Shown: positions 51,738-59,771 of the stretch, piece after piece
Numbering within the stretch: position 1 is the stretch's first letter
Layout: the number at the start of each line of letters is the position of its first letter
DNA from: a virus
Reading direction: 5' to 3' (one strand)
Length of the DNA stretch: 64,000 nt
Virus record (IMG/VR): IMGVR_UViG_3300045135_002242
Span: 31,790-95,789 of that record
Program-made: the position numbers and the translations under genes
Notes under the pieces: model-generated
The model's database searches: none
Told to the model about the DNA's origin: nothing
Seen by the model: the letters and a program-made list of their open reading frames with translations, nothing else

Positions 51738-52169
51738 TTAAGAAATAGTTACAGTCCAGGCAATAGTAATAGTGTCATCGGCACCCTTGTTCACGACAGG
51801 GAACACTGTACGAGCCAGCATAGTGCCACCTGTATCAGCAGTAAACAGACCTGCTTCGGTAATAGCACCAGTACCATCACCGGCAAGCCAAGTACATTCA
51901 TAAGATACCTGAGCTCCTGAGTGGGTACCCCCAGAAGTAGTAAGAGCGTTACGGTCTAGTTCAGCTTCAAGAGCAGCATCGCCTACAGCCGCCGCAGTTG
52001 AACCAGTACCAACACCCATATGAGTGACAGGAACTACAGATCCACCCTGCAAGTTCTGTGCAACAAGTTCTTTACCAGAGGTAACAACTAAGTTTTTGAT
52101 ATCACGCACGACTTCACCGTTTACGGAGATAGTCAGTGCACCTGTTAGAGATAGCTTATCATTAAGCAT
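51738..52169 (-). CDS. Tail-associated structural protein
   Basis: A 143-residue beta-rich protein: LTGALTISVNGEVVRDIKNL, HMGVGTGSTAAAVGD, ELDRNALTTS and an end TITIAWTVTIS. This pattern occurs in small phage proteins that join fibres to the tail tube or form a collar. It sits 10 bases upstream of the 798-residue fibre gene. Codon use is mildly biased, suggesting good expression. Exact role unknown. Confidence 0.7.
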   Translation of the reverse strand: MLNDKLSLTGALTISVNGEVVRDIKNLVVTSGKELVAQNLQGGSVVPVTHMGVGTGSTAAAVGDAALEAELDRNALTTSGGTHSGAQVSYECTWLAGDGTGAITEAGLFTADTGGTMLARTVFPVVNKGADDTITIAWTVTIS

Positions 52170-52181
52170 TGATTTTCTCCT

Positions 52182-53849
52182 TTACCCGAAGGCGCTAGTG
52201 TTAAACGCATATGCGTTGAAAGTTGATGTAAATCCAAATAGTTGTACAACAGATGCTACATCACTAACTAAAAATACATCGGAAATAGGTTTGTTCTGCA
52301 TTATAACAGATTGTTCAAGTAAAATACAACCATCTTGGAGTACTTTATGAGCTGATGTAGCAAGAGAATCTACTACATAAGATACATTGAGTTTAGAGGC
52401 GTCAATAGCCCTAGCAGCAATTATAAAATCGTCTAATGCTACTGCGTCGTTAAAGCGTCTAATATACGACACTGTATAAGATGAGCTATCAGTAACTAGG
52501 GTGCTATCTGCTTTATGTAGCAACGAAGAAGTAATAGGTTGGTCATCAATAGTAGCAGCGTCAAAAGTAGTCTTATTAATAGATGTAACTAATTTATCAC
52601 CCGTAATAACCACATCATTATAAACAGCATGAAGAATTAGCATAAGAAGATCAGCCGTAAATACTGCATCTGCTGCTATCTTAGTAGAGTTTATACTATT
52701 ATTGTCAGAAGCAGTCATTACATCTTCTGGCATAGAAATAAATAGGGCTAGGGATATTAGATCTAGGGTGGTTATATCTTCTAGTAAGGTTTTCGTAGTA
52801 TCGATTGTATTATAGTCTAGATTACCAACAGTATCCCGCGTAGTTTTGTTGGTATCTACCTGCAAAGCATCCTCAATAGATGAGGTATCAAATAATGTAC
52901 GAATAAACTGCACAGTAACTGCAAATGCATCAGAGGTATAAGAGGAGTCGGCAAAATGCTTTCCTAGGACACTAGTTATATACTCTAGAGTAGTTACACT
53001 GTCTGGGGTTACTGATTTACTTAAACCTAGGGCTAGATTGTCGAAAGACGCAAGTGTTTCAAATAAGTTCTTACCAATATCTGTAATATACTCGTCTGTA
53101 ATAATAGTAGCATCTACTACAGGTTTAGTAAGTAATAGGTATTTTAAATCTTCAACAATACCAATATCCTGTAGTGGTTTTATTATTCCATAATTTGCCT
53201 TATCTTCTACAGCTGCTATATTGGTTTTAACCCCAGTATAGTGCTTATCTACAGAAGAAAAATCGTCTATTACTACATAATCAGCAAAGTTACGTACAAA
53301 TGTAACAGCTCTATGAACAGAGTCATTGGTAGTTACTGCATGTAATAAAGGTTTATTAGTGGCTAAACCAACCTTATCTTTTACTGCGATATAGTCTGCA
53401 TAAGCTTTGGATAATATAAATGTTGCCATATCAATAGCAATGCTAGTATCTTTAATTACTTTATTTAATGTTACTTCATTAAACTCTAGTATATCTACAA
53501 TATTATCAGCCGCTTGTTTGCTAAAAGCAAAACTAGAGGCGTCAGAAACGTCGTATAGGTCAGAAAGGGCTTTATCCGTTGTTACAATAAACTGTTCTAC
53601 TACTTGTGCTATTTCCCTAATAATTTGGTTCTTAGGGTGGGAATCAGACACAATACCCACTGCTTCTAATGAAGCATAAGAGATATCTTCTACTTCAATA
53701 TTAGAATGTTGTAGGTCAGCAACAAGTTTTGCGTATAAAGTTTCTGCAACTTCTACTGATGTATGCGTAACATCAGTAACAAGTTTTGCGTATAAAGTTT
53801 CTGCAACTTCTACTGATATATGCGTAACATCAGTAACTTTTAAGGACAT
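52182..53849 (-). CDS. Repetitive tail/appendage protein (555 residues)
   Basis: A protein made of many short related units of about 19-38 residues in which D-x-x-x-x-x-D and -DxVTxxD-like turns recur (e.g. ADYIAVKDKVGLATNKPLLH). The first 60 residues are three 19-residue repeats (TDVTHISVEVAETLYAKL type), two of which are nearly identical at DNA level. Such regular units fit a rod or sheath-like appendage around the tail; N4 has an appendage and sheath in this gene region. No enzyme motif. Confidence 0.75.
   Translation of the reverse strand: MSLKVTDVTHISVEVAETLYAKLVTDVTHTSVEVAETLYAKLVADLQHSNIEVEDISYASLEAVGIVSDSHPKNQIIREIAQVVEQFIVTTDKALSDLYDVSDASSFAFSKQAADNIVDILEFNEVTLNKVIKDTSIAIDMATFILSKAYADYIAVKDKVGLATNKPLLHAVTTNDSVHRAVTFVRNFADYVVIDDFSSVDKHYTGVKTNIAAVEDKANYGIIKPLQDIGIVEDLKYLLLTKPVVDATIITDEYITDIGKNLFETLASFDNLALGLSKSVTPDSVTTLEYITSVLGKHFADSSYTSDAFAVTVQFIRTLFDTSSIEDALQVDTNKTTRDTVGNLDYNTIDTTKTLLEDITTLDLISLALFISMPEDVMTASDNNSINSTKIAADAVFTADLLMLILHAVYNDVVITGDKLVTSINKTTFDAATIDDQPITSSLLHKADSTLVTDSSSYTVSYIRRFNDAVALDDFIIAARAIDASKLNVSYVVDSLATSAHKVLQDGCILLEQSVIMQNKPISDVFLVSDVASVVQLFGFTSTFNAYAFNTSAFG
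53721..53834. repeat. 57-bp tandem repeat coding 19-residue units
   Basis: Two near-identical 57-base copies, 53721-53777 and 53778-53834 (one base difference seen), in the 5' end of the 555-residue gene. A third unit further in is diverged in sequence but has the same length of 19 residues. Confidence 0.9.
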
Positions 53850-54277
53850 TAGTAGTCCTCACGCACAATAAAGCGTAGTTGTTTAAATACAGTAACAATA
53901 TCCCCATTACCGTATGTAACTTCTACCTCCCCTGTAAACTCGCCAGCAGTGTCTAATGCAGTACTAGTCCAACCCATAAATACGCTACCTTCGGTAGGAT
54001 CTCCGATAATAAACATATCTAATACTTCTTTAACCACAGAAGAACCTTTTGGTCGAAGCTTTAACTTTATAGTAGCACCTGTTAAATCAATAGGCGCCCA
54101 TGTAGAAGAATCTGTAGCATCTAGTACTGCACCGGTTGCAGCAGTATTGCTGTCTCTTAATGTCATGTTAACTTGAGGCAGCGTATCCCCACGTACCAGC
54201 TTAATAGCGTCATGAAAGGTTTCATATTGCTCTAGATTTACTGATGCGGTAGTAGAGCCTGTAGATAGTAATCCCAT
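53849..54277 (-). CDS. BppU-like beta-sandwich tail protein
   Basis: A 142-residue protein with IKLVRGDTLPQVNMTLRD, PIDLTGATIKLKLRPKG and GEFTGEVEVTYGNGDI, the usual core of BppU N-terminal-type domains that hold fibres to a baseplate or tail. Start and stop overlap the neighbouring genes by one base each. Likely the adaptor for the 555-residue appendage or the fibre. Confidence 0.75.
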   Translation of the reverse strand: MGLLSTGSTTASVNLEQYETFHDAIKLVRGDTLPQVNMTLRDSNTAATGAVLDATDSSTWAPIDLTGATIKLKLRPKGSSVVKEVLDMFIIGDPTEGSVFMGWTSTALDTAGEFTGEVEVTYGNGDIVTVFKQLRFIVREDY

Positions 54278-54900
54278 TAAGCAAATCCTCTGTCTTTAAG
54301 TCTATCCGGCATGTGCCAAGAGTCTAACGAATATGCTACCCCTAACTTACGAGCTTCTTGACAGGAGCGGTCAAACCTAATCCAATGAGCATTGTTTTCT
54401 GCTTGCCCATCTCCTCTGATACCTAAGTGCCCCTTATACCCAATATAATGCAATAAAGGACTCACCAACGTTTCTGGTAACTCTAGCTCAGCGTCAAGAT
54501 CATCTACAGTGTAGCTTGTCGGCTTAGCTACATAAACAATAGAAATAAACGTTCTATCCTCTAAAAAAGGTACTTGAACTTCTGTATGGTTGGGAAAAAA
54601 TATACCCATTTCAGCGGCAGTGTCATTAATAGCAATATCGACCAAAGGCGCATCTGGCTTATCTGCCGTCCTGTCACTATCATCGTATGCTTCTAAGGCA
54701 TACATATAATCACTAGGCAAACTATACCTATTTTCTGTAGTCAGTGTGATTACATGTTCTTTTGTTTTTAGGGGGAAACGTTTATACAGTTCTAACATTC
54801 CTAAGTTAAGAAATGTCACAATAGCCGCATCATTGTCTTTTACCGCTACACTATTTAGTTCACTATAACGCGCAGCATCTACTACTTCTTGTAATTTCAT
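54277..54900 (-). CDS. Head-tail adaptor (N4 gp67-like)
   Basis: A 207-residue mostly helical protein with MKLQEVVDAARYSELNSVAV, FLNLGMLELYKRFPLKTKEH, a central beta insertion (SLPSDYMYALEAYDDSD) and a C-terminal helix block. It is the first gene after the terminase, the place of the N4 gp67 virion protein, and its style matches head-completion adaptors that bind below the portal. Driven by the promoter at 54958. Confidence 0.7.
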   Translation of the reverse strand: MKLQEVVDAARYSELNSVAVKDNDAAIVTFLNLGMLELYKRFPLKTKEHVITLTTENRYSLPSDYMYALEAYDDSDRTADKPDAPLVDIAINDTAAEMGIFFPNHTEVQVPFLEDRTFISIVYVAKPTSYTVDDLDAELELPETLVSPLLHYIGYKGHLGIRGDGQAENNAHWIRFDRSCQEARKLGVAYSLDSWHMPDRLKDRGFA

Positions 54901-54957
54901 AAAAAATTCCTAAACTGCTTAGTTACTATGGCAAAAGCGTAACGTCAATCAAAGTAA

Positions 54958-54986
54958 ATTATACTCACATAGATTAAATAAGTCAA
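54958..54986 (-). promoter_or_regulatory. Sigma70-type promoter before adaptor gene
   Basis: TTGACT (54981-54986), 17-base spacer, TATAAT (54958-54963) on the minus strand, 58 bases before the adaptor ATG and just after the terminase stop. Eleven of twelve hexamer bases match consensus. Confidence 0.8.
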
Positions 54987-54998
54987 CAATACAACCTA

Positions 54999-56561
54999 TT
55001 AAAATACCGTACTAAGCTGCTCTACCTCATCCTCTTCATCCCATATAGATTCCCATATAAGTCCGTCTGAAGTTACTTCGGTATTAGTTCTGCTATACTC
55101 ACTAGAGGGTAGATAAATATCCATCTCAGAAAGCTGATTAAGCAGGTCAACAGCATCATCATGGGCTAGAGCTTTAACACCCCCGGCCAAGGTAAACCTA
55201 CTAAGCTCATGCACTAGTTCTTCAACCAAAGTCAACAATCTAGGTGAATGCAGTTTAGCTAGTTCTGGTTTAGGCAGCCAAATTTTATTTTGTTTAAATT
55301 TAGGCTGAACGCCTGTAACAAATCTGTGCACTTTATCTTTAATAGGTCTAATCCCTACATCTTTACTTCCTGGCTTTTTAGCAAAAGTAAACCACACGTT
55401 TCTTTTCATCATAATTTCTTGCATGATAGAAATAAACCCTCCTTGCTGGCCTGAGCTTTCAATACCAACACTGATAGGGTTCCACTTTCTTACATAGCGA
55501 AATAAATCATCAATATTTTCTTGCATTGTCTGTCTAATACACTGACCATCTACTAGCAACCAATCACTATTACTGGATACCGCCCATACCCCAATTGTAG
55601 AAAAGTCAGCAGATTTTTTAGTGCTGGTAGCAAAATCCGTAGAAATATAAAAGTTGTAGCTTTCTTTATTCTTTTTAATAATATCCGGATCGTACCATTG
55701 AATATCCTCTTCATCAACTAGTAGGGTGGTTAGGTCAGTAATCTCAAGCATAAATTCTTGAAAAAAGTCTTGAGCCTTACCAGCAGCTTTATACATTTCA
55801 TACTTATCTAGTACCGCTTCATATGGAAAACGGTCTACCCAATTACCTATAAACTCATTTTTTTCGCAAGGAAACTTTTGGGCAATAGGAAATTTATGTA
55901 CTGCCCACTTTGGGTTATTGCTCAACTGATGAATAATATCTCGTTCAGAAATAGGAGTACCAATAAAGAAAATCTTAAACCTAGTGGGGTGTAAGGCCGG
56001 AATTACGGATTTATAAAAGTTATCATTAATGGTATTTTGGATTGTTTCAGAATTAATAGCATCGTTAGTAGTAATATCATCAAGAATAACAATATCAGGA
56101 CGAGCGCCCTTATAACGAACACCACGAATGTTGGTACTAGCGCCATAACCTTTTAGGTTTAGTTCTACACCATCTGCGTTAGCTAGCTCCATTTCTGAGT
56201 CAGTTTTACGTTTTACCTTGATTAACTGACGAAGCAGTTCAGATCTATCAATTTTGCCTGCAAGGTTACGAAAAAAGTTTTTAGTACCATTTTCCATGCT
56301 ATCGCCAATAAAAGCAATAAACTGCACTTTACCAAAGTTGTGTAAATTACCCATAGCAGCAATATAAAGAACAAACCACTCCATCATAGTAGACTTAGCA
56401 CTACCACGAAAAGCCTCAATTAGTACCTGCTTATCTTTACTAAAATACTTATCTGCTAACCTATAATGGATTTCTGCATTAGCATTATCTTCTACGTTAG
56501 CTGCACGAATAAAAGCAATAAACTTCATCGATTCTTCGCTAGGCACATATGAATCTGTCAT
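54999..56561 (-). CDS. Terminase large subunit (N4 gp68-like)
   Basis: A 520-residue packaging motor and nuclease. ATPase domain: Walker A FRGSAKST at residues 51-58, Walker B IVILDDITTND near residue 165, and a coupling motif around KIFFIGTPISE. Nuclease domain: the first Asp in FYISTDFATSTKKSADFSTI, a middle acidic site in VGIESSGQQGG and the last in AHDDAVDLLNQL. Cuts and pumps DNA into the prohead. Its start overlaps the end of the small upstream gene by 4 bases. Confidence 0.95.
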   Translation of the reverse strand: MTDSYVPSEESMKFIAFIRAANVEDNANAEIHYRLADKYFSKDKQVLIEAFRGSAKSTMMEWFVLYIAAMGNLHNFGKVQFIAFIGDSMENGTKNFFRNLAGKIDRSELLRQLIKVKRKTDSEMELANADGVELNLKGYGASTNIRGVRYKGARPDIVILDDITTNDAINSETIQNTINDNFYKSVIPALHPTRFKIFFIGTPISERDIIHQLSNNPKWAVHKFPIAQKFPCEKNEFIGNWVDRFPYEAVLDKYEMYKAAGKAQDFFQEFMLEITDLTTLLVDEEDIQWYDPDIIKKNKESYNFYISTDFATSTKKSADFSTIGVWAVSSNSDWLLVDGQCIRQTMQENIDDLFRYVRKWNPISVGIESSGQQGGFISIMQEIMMKRNVWFTFAKKPGSKDVGIRPIKDKVHRFVTGVQPKFKQNKIWLPKPELAKLHSPRLLTLVEELVHELSRFTLAGGVKALAHDDAVDLLNQLSEMDIYLPSSEYSRTNTEVTSDGLIWESIWDEEDEVEQLSTVF

Positions 56562-56779
56562 AAAAACTCCTCGGGGTACTCGGCAATCGTCATTTTCCGC
56601 AGTATCTTAATACAAGTAGCATACTCTGAAAGAGGGATAGAGTAATTTTCTCCGATATGCACAATATTGTTAGCGTCAACCCAAATAGGGTTGGATGGTT
56701 TGGGAATTGTAACTGAATCAGCTGTTATACTACCACTAGTTATTTGCCCACCAGTAATAAGCCCATTGCTACTAATCAT
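56558..56779 (-). CDS. Small hypothetical protein between terminase genes
   Basis: A 73-residue protein. The first half (LITGGQITSGSITADSVTI) is a Ser/Thr/Gly-rich beta repeat like fragments of fibre proteins; the second half is mixed. It overlaps both neighbours by a few bases, which supports translation. Possibly a remnant of a fibre module now used as a coupling gene. Confidence 0.6.
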   Translation of the reverse strand: MISSNGLITGGQITSGSITADSVTIPKPSNPIWVDANNIVHIGENYSIPLSEYATCIKILRKMTIAEYPEEFL

Positions 56780-57494
56780 TTACAATTTCACCTTCGATAA
56801 TGTCATCGTTAATGACTTTCATAGCTCCCAGCTCTTTTAAACTAGTGGCCCCGGCTTCTAGGTGTTTAAGGGAGCGTCCTGCAATTTCCGCTAGCTGATC
56901 ATTAAGCTGCTGTACTGCACTAGATTCACTTACGCCAACATCCAACTCCATCTTAATGTTTTCAGGCCCTTTAGTTGCTGCAAGTAACTCTTTAGCGGCA
57001 TTAATCTTATCTCTGTCGTACTTCCCATTTTCCATAATAGTAGCTAGTACACCAATAGCCTTGTATCTATGCCCAGTAAAAATGAGATCTAGAGGTACCT
57101 GACTAGCTGTAAGAATGTCTGTTACAAGCTTAGTACGGCGATACCGTGAAGCGGCACTGGTTAGCTCTGTGTATTTGGGGCTTTCTGTAGGAAGATTTAT
57201 TCGCTCCTTTACAAAATCCCTATCCGCAAACACCTTTTTATACGCTTCAGTGTAGTTAGATTCATTGGTCATCAGATAAGCACAGAACCGAATAGCATTC
57301 AAGTATTCAGGTACAGAAGCTCTAGCATTCTTAAGAACACTCTCATAAGTAGCTGCAGTCTGGATTAGTGATTCGCCTTGAAACTCAGGGTCATCCAAAG
57401 AAGCATTAATAATGTCTACGGCTTCTTGAGTAACAAAGTTTTTCTTTTTAGGCAACGCGCGTTTAACGTCTTCAAGAGTTAAAAGCTCTCCCAT
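56772..57494 (-). CDS. Probable terminase small subunit (N4 gp69-like)
   Basis: A 240-residue helical protein from ATG 57492-57494 (AAGGAA ribosome site); a longer frame reaching 57605 overlaps the upstream terminator and gene and is unlikely. Helices such as LIQTAATYESVLKNARASVP and an acidic C-terminal tail are visible. It immediately precedes the large terminase as gp69 does in N4, so it probably recognises the genome ends. No diagnostic motif. Confidence 0.65.
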   Translation of the reverse strand: MGELLTLEDVKRALPKKKNFVTQEAVDIINASLDDPEFQGESLIQTAATYESVLKNARASVPEYLNAIRFCAYLMTNESNYTEAYKKVFADRDFVKERINLPTESPKYTELTSAASRYRRTKLVTDILTASQVPLDLIFTGHRYKAIGVLATIMENGKYDRDKINAAKELLAATKGPENIKMELDVGVSESSAVQQLNDQLAEIAGRSLKHLEAGATSLKELGAMKVINDDIIEGEIVND

Positions 57495-57534
57495 AGTGTA
57501 TTCCTTGTAAGTATTGTTATGTATATTATTTATC

Positions 57535-57563
57535 AGTATAACAAAAAAATGACCCCTAAACAA
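57535..57563 (-). promoter_or_regulatory. Promoter candidate for packaging genes
   Basis: TTGTTT (57558-57563), 17-base spacer, TATACT (57535-57540) on the minus strand, 41 bases before the terminase small-subunit ATG. It overlaps the terminator hairpin, so the unit ends one operon and begins the next. Confidence 0.5.
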
Positions 57564-57570
57564 GGGGCCA
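57543..57570 (-). terminator. Terminator of ParB-led operon
   Basis: On the minus strand TGGCCCC and GGGGTCA pair around TTGTTTA and run into TTTTTTT. A clear intrinsic terminator just after the 79-residue gene. Confidence 0.85.
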
Positions 57571-57573
57571 TTA

Positions 57574-57813
57574 TTAGGAGGAAACATATGAAAACAGATC
57601 ACCACTGTCGTATGTAGGATTATATTCTATATACTCAGCAGAGGCAACTAGGTTTTTATATCTTTTCCATAATTTCTGTGCCCTAATGTTTGCAGCTCTT
57701 ATCACATTAGGATGTACATCTAGTGGGAGATAGTCTGGTATATTATTTATTTGTTGGAAAATAAGATCAAACTCCTCATCTGGAGTCCTTATTTTACTTT
57801 TATTGACTCGCAT
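57574..57813 (-). CDS. Small hypothetical protein
   Basis: A 79-residue protein, helical and basic (RAANIRAQKLWKRYKNLVAS), last gene of the four-gene ParB-led operon. It overlaps the preceding GIY-YIG gene by 14 bases. No domain recognised. Confidence 0.65.
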   Translation of the reverse strand: MRVNKSKIRTPDEEFDLIFQQINNIPDYLPLDVHPNVIRAANIRAQKLWKRYKNLVASAEYIEYNPTYDSGDLFSYVSS

Positions 57814-58186
57814 CGATTAAGTTTTCTCCTGCCAGTAATTTTTCATAAGCTTCTACAACTAGATTCAAATCTACCTCGAAAAATTCGGTAGACCCGCTAA
57901 ACTTCTTTGCAAACTTATAGTTATACTTCTCAAAATACTTATGAAGCTGTGCCTCTTTTTCATAAACATCTGAAGTTTTTTTAAATCTTTTAGGTCTACA
58001 ATAGGGAAACTCTCGGTACTTTTTGAATATACTAACGAGTATTTCAGAAACTCGCTCCTCAATAGTTCTACCAGTAACCCCAATTTTAACTAGTGCCTTA
58101 CCCTCCAGCTCAAAATATACTAAATATAATATACCCGGGTCTTCTCCGGCAGACACTTTTTCTTTTGTTACTTTAAACTTCACCAT
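57800..58186 (-). CDS. GIY-YIG-type nuclease (T5orf172/Mug113-like)
   Basis: A 128-residue protein with the GIY-YIG core in divergent form: PGILYLVYFELEGKALVKIG followed by VTGRTIEERVSEI (Arg position), EAQLHKYFEKYNYKF (Glu) and STEFFEVDLNLV. Stand-alone proteins like this nick DNA or act as small homing or anti-host nucleases. Being inside a tight operon with ParB-like and small genes (start/stop overlaps of 1-14 bases) it is more likely a regular phage gene than a mobile one. Confidence 0.75.
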   Translation of the reverse strand: MVKFKVTKEKVSAGEDPGILYLVYFELEGKALVKIGVTGRTIEERVSEILVSIFKKYREFPYCRPKRFKKTSDVYEKEAQLHKYFEKYNYKFAKKFSGSTEFFEVDLNLVVEAYEKLLAGENLIDASQ

Positions 58187-58404
58187 TACACAAAATACTC
58201 AGGAAAGTTTTGCATATCTTTTTTAGAGTGTTTGCCTTGCCTATCCCTATAAAAAGCAGGCCTAGACTCAATATAAGCTAGTATGCACTCTATAGCGTTA
58301 TCCATACCCCATTCATAGTCATTAACAAAACCTATTTTAGGGTCTACTTCCAAGTCTTGAAGCAAACCAACTAGTTGCTTATGCACATTCTCTACTGTTT
58401 TCAT
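58186..58404 (-). CDS. Small hypothetical protein
   Basis: A 72-residue protein with helices LVGLLQDLEVD and WGMDNAIECILAYIESRPAF and a basic end. Its start overlaps the ParB-like gene stop by 4 bases, and its stop overlaps the next start. Function unknown. Confidence 0.65.
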   Translation of the reverse strand: MKTVENVHKQLVGLLQDLEVDPKIGFVNDYEWGMDNAIECILAYIESRPAFYRDRQGKHSKKDMQNFPEYFV

Positions 58405-59120
58405 TCTACTATCTGGTACTTATAATTCATAAGCTCCGCCACTAACACACTAAACATTTGTTCTTTACTGTTACTGGTACGGAACGCGCTAACTAGGTCC
58501 TTATGCTCCTCTCGTCCAAGCTCGGTAGTTATGTGACTAGCCACACTGTACTGCATAGCCTCTACCTGTTCTGGCTTAACAATCTCTACCTTACCCGCTT
58601 CTTGCTCTTTTTTAACAATACGGGCTAATGTATTTACCTTATTAGTTGTAACCTTATAACCCTTATCAGGATCTATGATAGCTACACTATCCCCATCAAA
58701 TAATGGCCGCACTAGTTCAGGTTTATGCTGTGCTATATATTTAAAGTTCTGGTAACTACGGGTGCTAACTCCCCATTCCGTCGCTACTTCCCTATTACTT
58801 TTCCCAGTACGTTTTTGATCAAAATAAGCACTAGCTAGTTTTTGGGTCTCAGTTAAATTACGTCTAGTATTAAGGCTTTTAACAACTTTAACTACTTCCT
58901 GCTCTGACAGACCCTCCCCTATCTCTCTAGTCTTAAGCTTAATACCTAGGGTATTACAGGCTAGTTGCCTGCATCTTCCATCTACAATCTTACCTTTCCA
59001 AAGTACAACAGGATCATTTTGCCCATTCTTAAGTATGTCTTGAGTTAAGGCTGTTTGCTCTCTTTCACTTGCCATAGCTACTATATTAGCTAGGGGATGC
59101 ACCTCATAGCATTCGTTCAT
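58401..59120 (-). CDS. ParB-like DNA-binding protein
   Basis: A 239-residue protein. The N-terminal 90 residues have the ParB/Srx fold pattern HPLANIVAMASEREQTALTQ, ILKNGQNDPVVLWKGKIVDG and RCRQLACNTLGIK with the C-box-like DGRCRQ; a helix-turn-helix follows (GKSNREVATEWGVSTRSYQN). No ParA is encoded in the window, so plasmid-style partition is unlikely; regulation or nuclease action fits better. Five TGCGCA palindromes lie directly upstream, across its promoter, and are probable binding sites. Ribosome site AGGAGG. Confidence 0.85.
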   Translation of the reverse strand: MNECYEVHPLANIVAMASEREQTALTQDILKNGQNDPVVLWKGKIVDGRCRQLACNTLGIKLKTREIGEGLSEQEVVKVVKSLNTRRNLTETQKLASAYFDQKRTGKSNREVATEWGVSTRSYQNFKYIAQHKPELVRPLFDGDSVAIIDPDKGYKVTTNKVNTLARIVKKEQEAGKVEIVKPEQVEAMQYSVASHITTELGREEHKDLVSAFRTSNSKEQMFSVLVAELMNYKYQIVE

Positions 59121-59143
59121 ATATTCCTCCTATTGCCGCTGAC

Positions 59144-59172
59144 ATTATATACTTTGCGCACTTATTGCGCAA
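59144..59172 (-). promoter_or_regulatory. Sigma70-type promoter of ParB-like gene
   Basis: TTGCGC (59167-59172), 17-base spacer, TATAAT (59144-59149) on the minus strand, 23 bases before the ATG. Two TGCGCA sites overlap the -35 and spacer, so binding there would repress it. Confidence 0.65.
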
Positions 59173-59244
59173 CTATTACCTTGTTTTTGCTGAGTGCGCA
59201 AAAGAGTATATAAATATATTATAATTTTACTGCGCAGGTGCGCA
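59155..59244. promoter_or_regulatory. Cluster of five TGCGCA palindromes
   Basis: TGCGCA occurs at 59155, 59166, 59195, 59231 and 59239 within 90 bases. The first two are one DNA turn apart (11 bases). A second TATAAT (59220-59225, plus strand) lies between the third and fourth. The density far exceeds chance in AT-rich DNA, and the cluster sits between divergent operons next to a ParB-like gene, so an operator or partition-like site is likely. Confidence 0.75.
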
Positions 59245-59315
59245 ATATTGCTACATCCATAAGGGGAGTACTGATCATGTTAAAGGCGAGTTATACTAAA
59301 AATTTTTAAAATTTT

Positions 59316-59330
59316 GTAATGGGGCATTAC
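59316..59330 (+). promoter_or_regulatory. Hairpin promoter candidate for virion RNA polymerase
   Basis: GTAATG, loop GGG, CATTAC: a perfect 6-bp stem with a 3-base purine loop, 109 bases before the first early gene. N4 virion polymerase recognises hairpins of 5-7 bp with 3-base loops placed just upstream of early genes. The match in form and place is good; the specific bases differ from N4. Confidence 0.5.
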
Positions 59331-59394
59331 TCCTACTGTCGTCACTTTCGGAATAGGTACCCCCCGGGCTTTGCCCTTAGGGTCCCTTTTTCTG

Positions 59395-59419
59395 GTCCTT
59401 ACGTGGCGCAATGATGCAC
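59395..59419 (+). repeat. Early-region repeat, copy 1
   Basis: Begins GTCCTTACGTGGCGCAATG and lies 20 bases before the first early ATG. Copies 2 and 3 are at 59772 and 59808. Shared core GTCCTTA-YGTRGYGCAATG. Could be part of an early promoter or leader RNA. Confidence 0.6.
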
Positions 59420-59438
59420 CCTAATAGGAGATGATCAC

Positions 59439-59687
59439 ATGATCAACAAGAATTCTTTCGCTAAAGCAAAAGCTTCCGCACCAGTCAAGCTGACTGCTGA
59501 TGAGTTAATCGAGCGCCTGAACGGAGCTCTAGAATCCGCTCCCCAACAGGAGCAGTACGCCGCGATCAAAGATCTCGTCAACAATGCTGCAGTAGCTACA
59601 TTGAAGGCGCACTTCGAGATCGAAGAGTACGTCTCAACGCATCGAATGCGCTGGGACCTGATCAACGCGTACAACGCGGATCAATAA
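59439..59687 (+). CDS. First early gene, small hypothetical protein
   Basis: An 82-residue, alanine-rich helical protein from ATG 59439 (AGGAGATGATCAC upstream). It is GC-richer and uses cleaner codons than the middle genes. Followed by a strong terminator (59691-59722), so it can be expressed alone and early, in the position of small host-takeover proteins in N4-like phages. No domain recognised. Confidence 0.75.
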   Translation: MINKNSFAKAKASAPVKLTADELIERLNGALESAPQQEQYAAIKDLVNNAAVATLKAHFEIEEYVSTHRMRWDLINAYNADQ

Positions 59688-59690
59688 ACA

Positions 59691-59722
59691 TGAGGAGGCC
59701 TTCGGGCCTCTTCAGTTTTTTT
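59691..59722 (+). terminator. Strong rho-independent terminator
   Basis: TGAGGAGGCC and GGCCTCTTCA pair over 10 bp (one G-T) around a TTCG tetraloop, followed by G and T7. Confidence 0.92.
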
Positions 59723-59771
59723 CTCTACACCTAATAAGATATTACACTTTTACACTTACACCAATTAAGCT

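Noticed and set aside
58401-59120. ParB-like gene as evidence for a plasmid-like prophage state
   Set aside because: No ParA, replication initiator or repressor/integrase gene is visible, and ParB-like proteins occur in lytic phages.
59278-59310. Ten-codon leader peptide after AAGGGGAG in the early control region
   Set aside because: Too short to judge; the frame may be chance, and no attenuator structure clearly depends on it.
59366-59376. GGGC-TTT-GCCC as another polymerase hairpin
   Set aside because: Stem of only four pairs and inside a C/G-rich stretch with several competing pairings.
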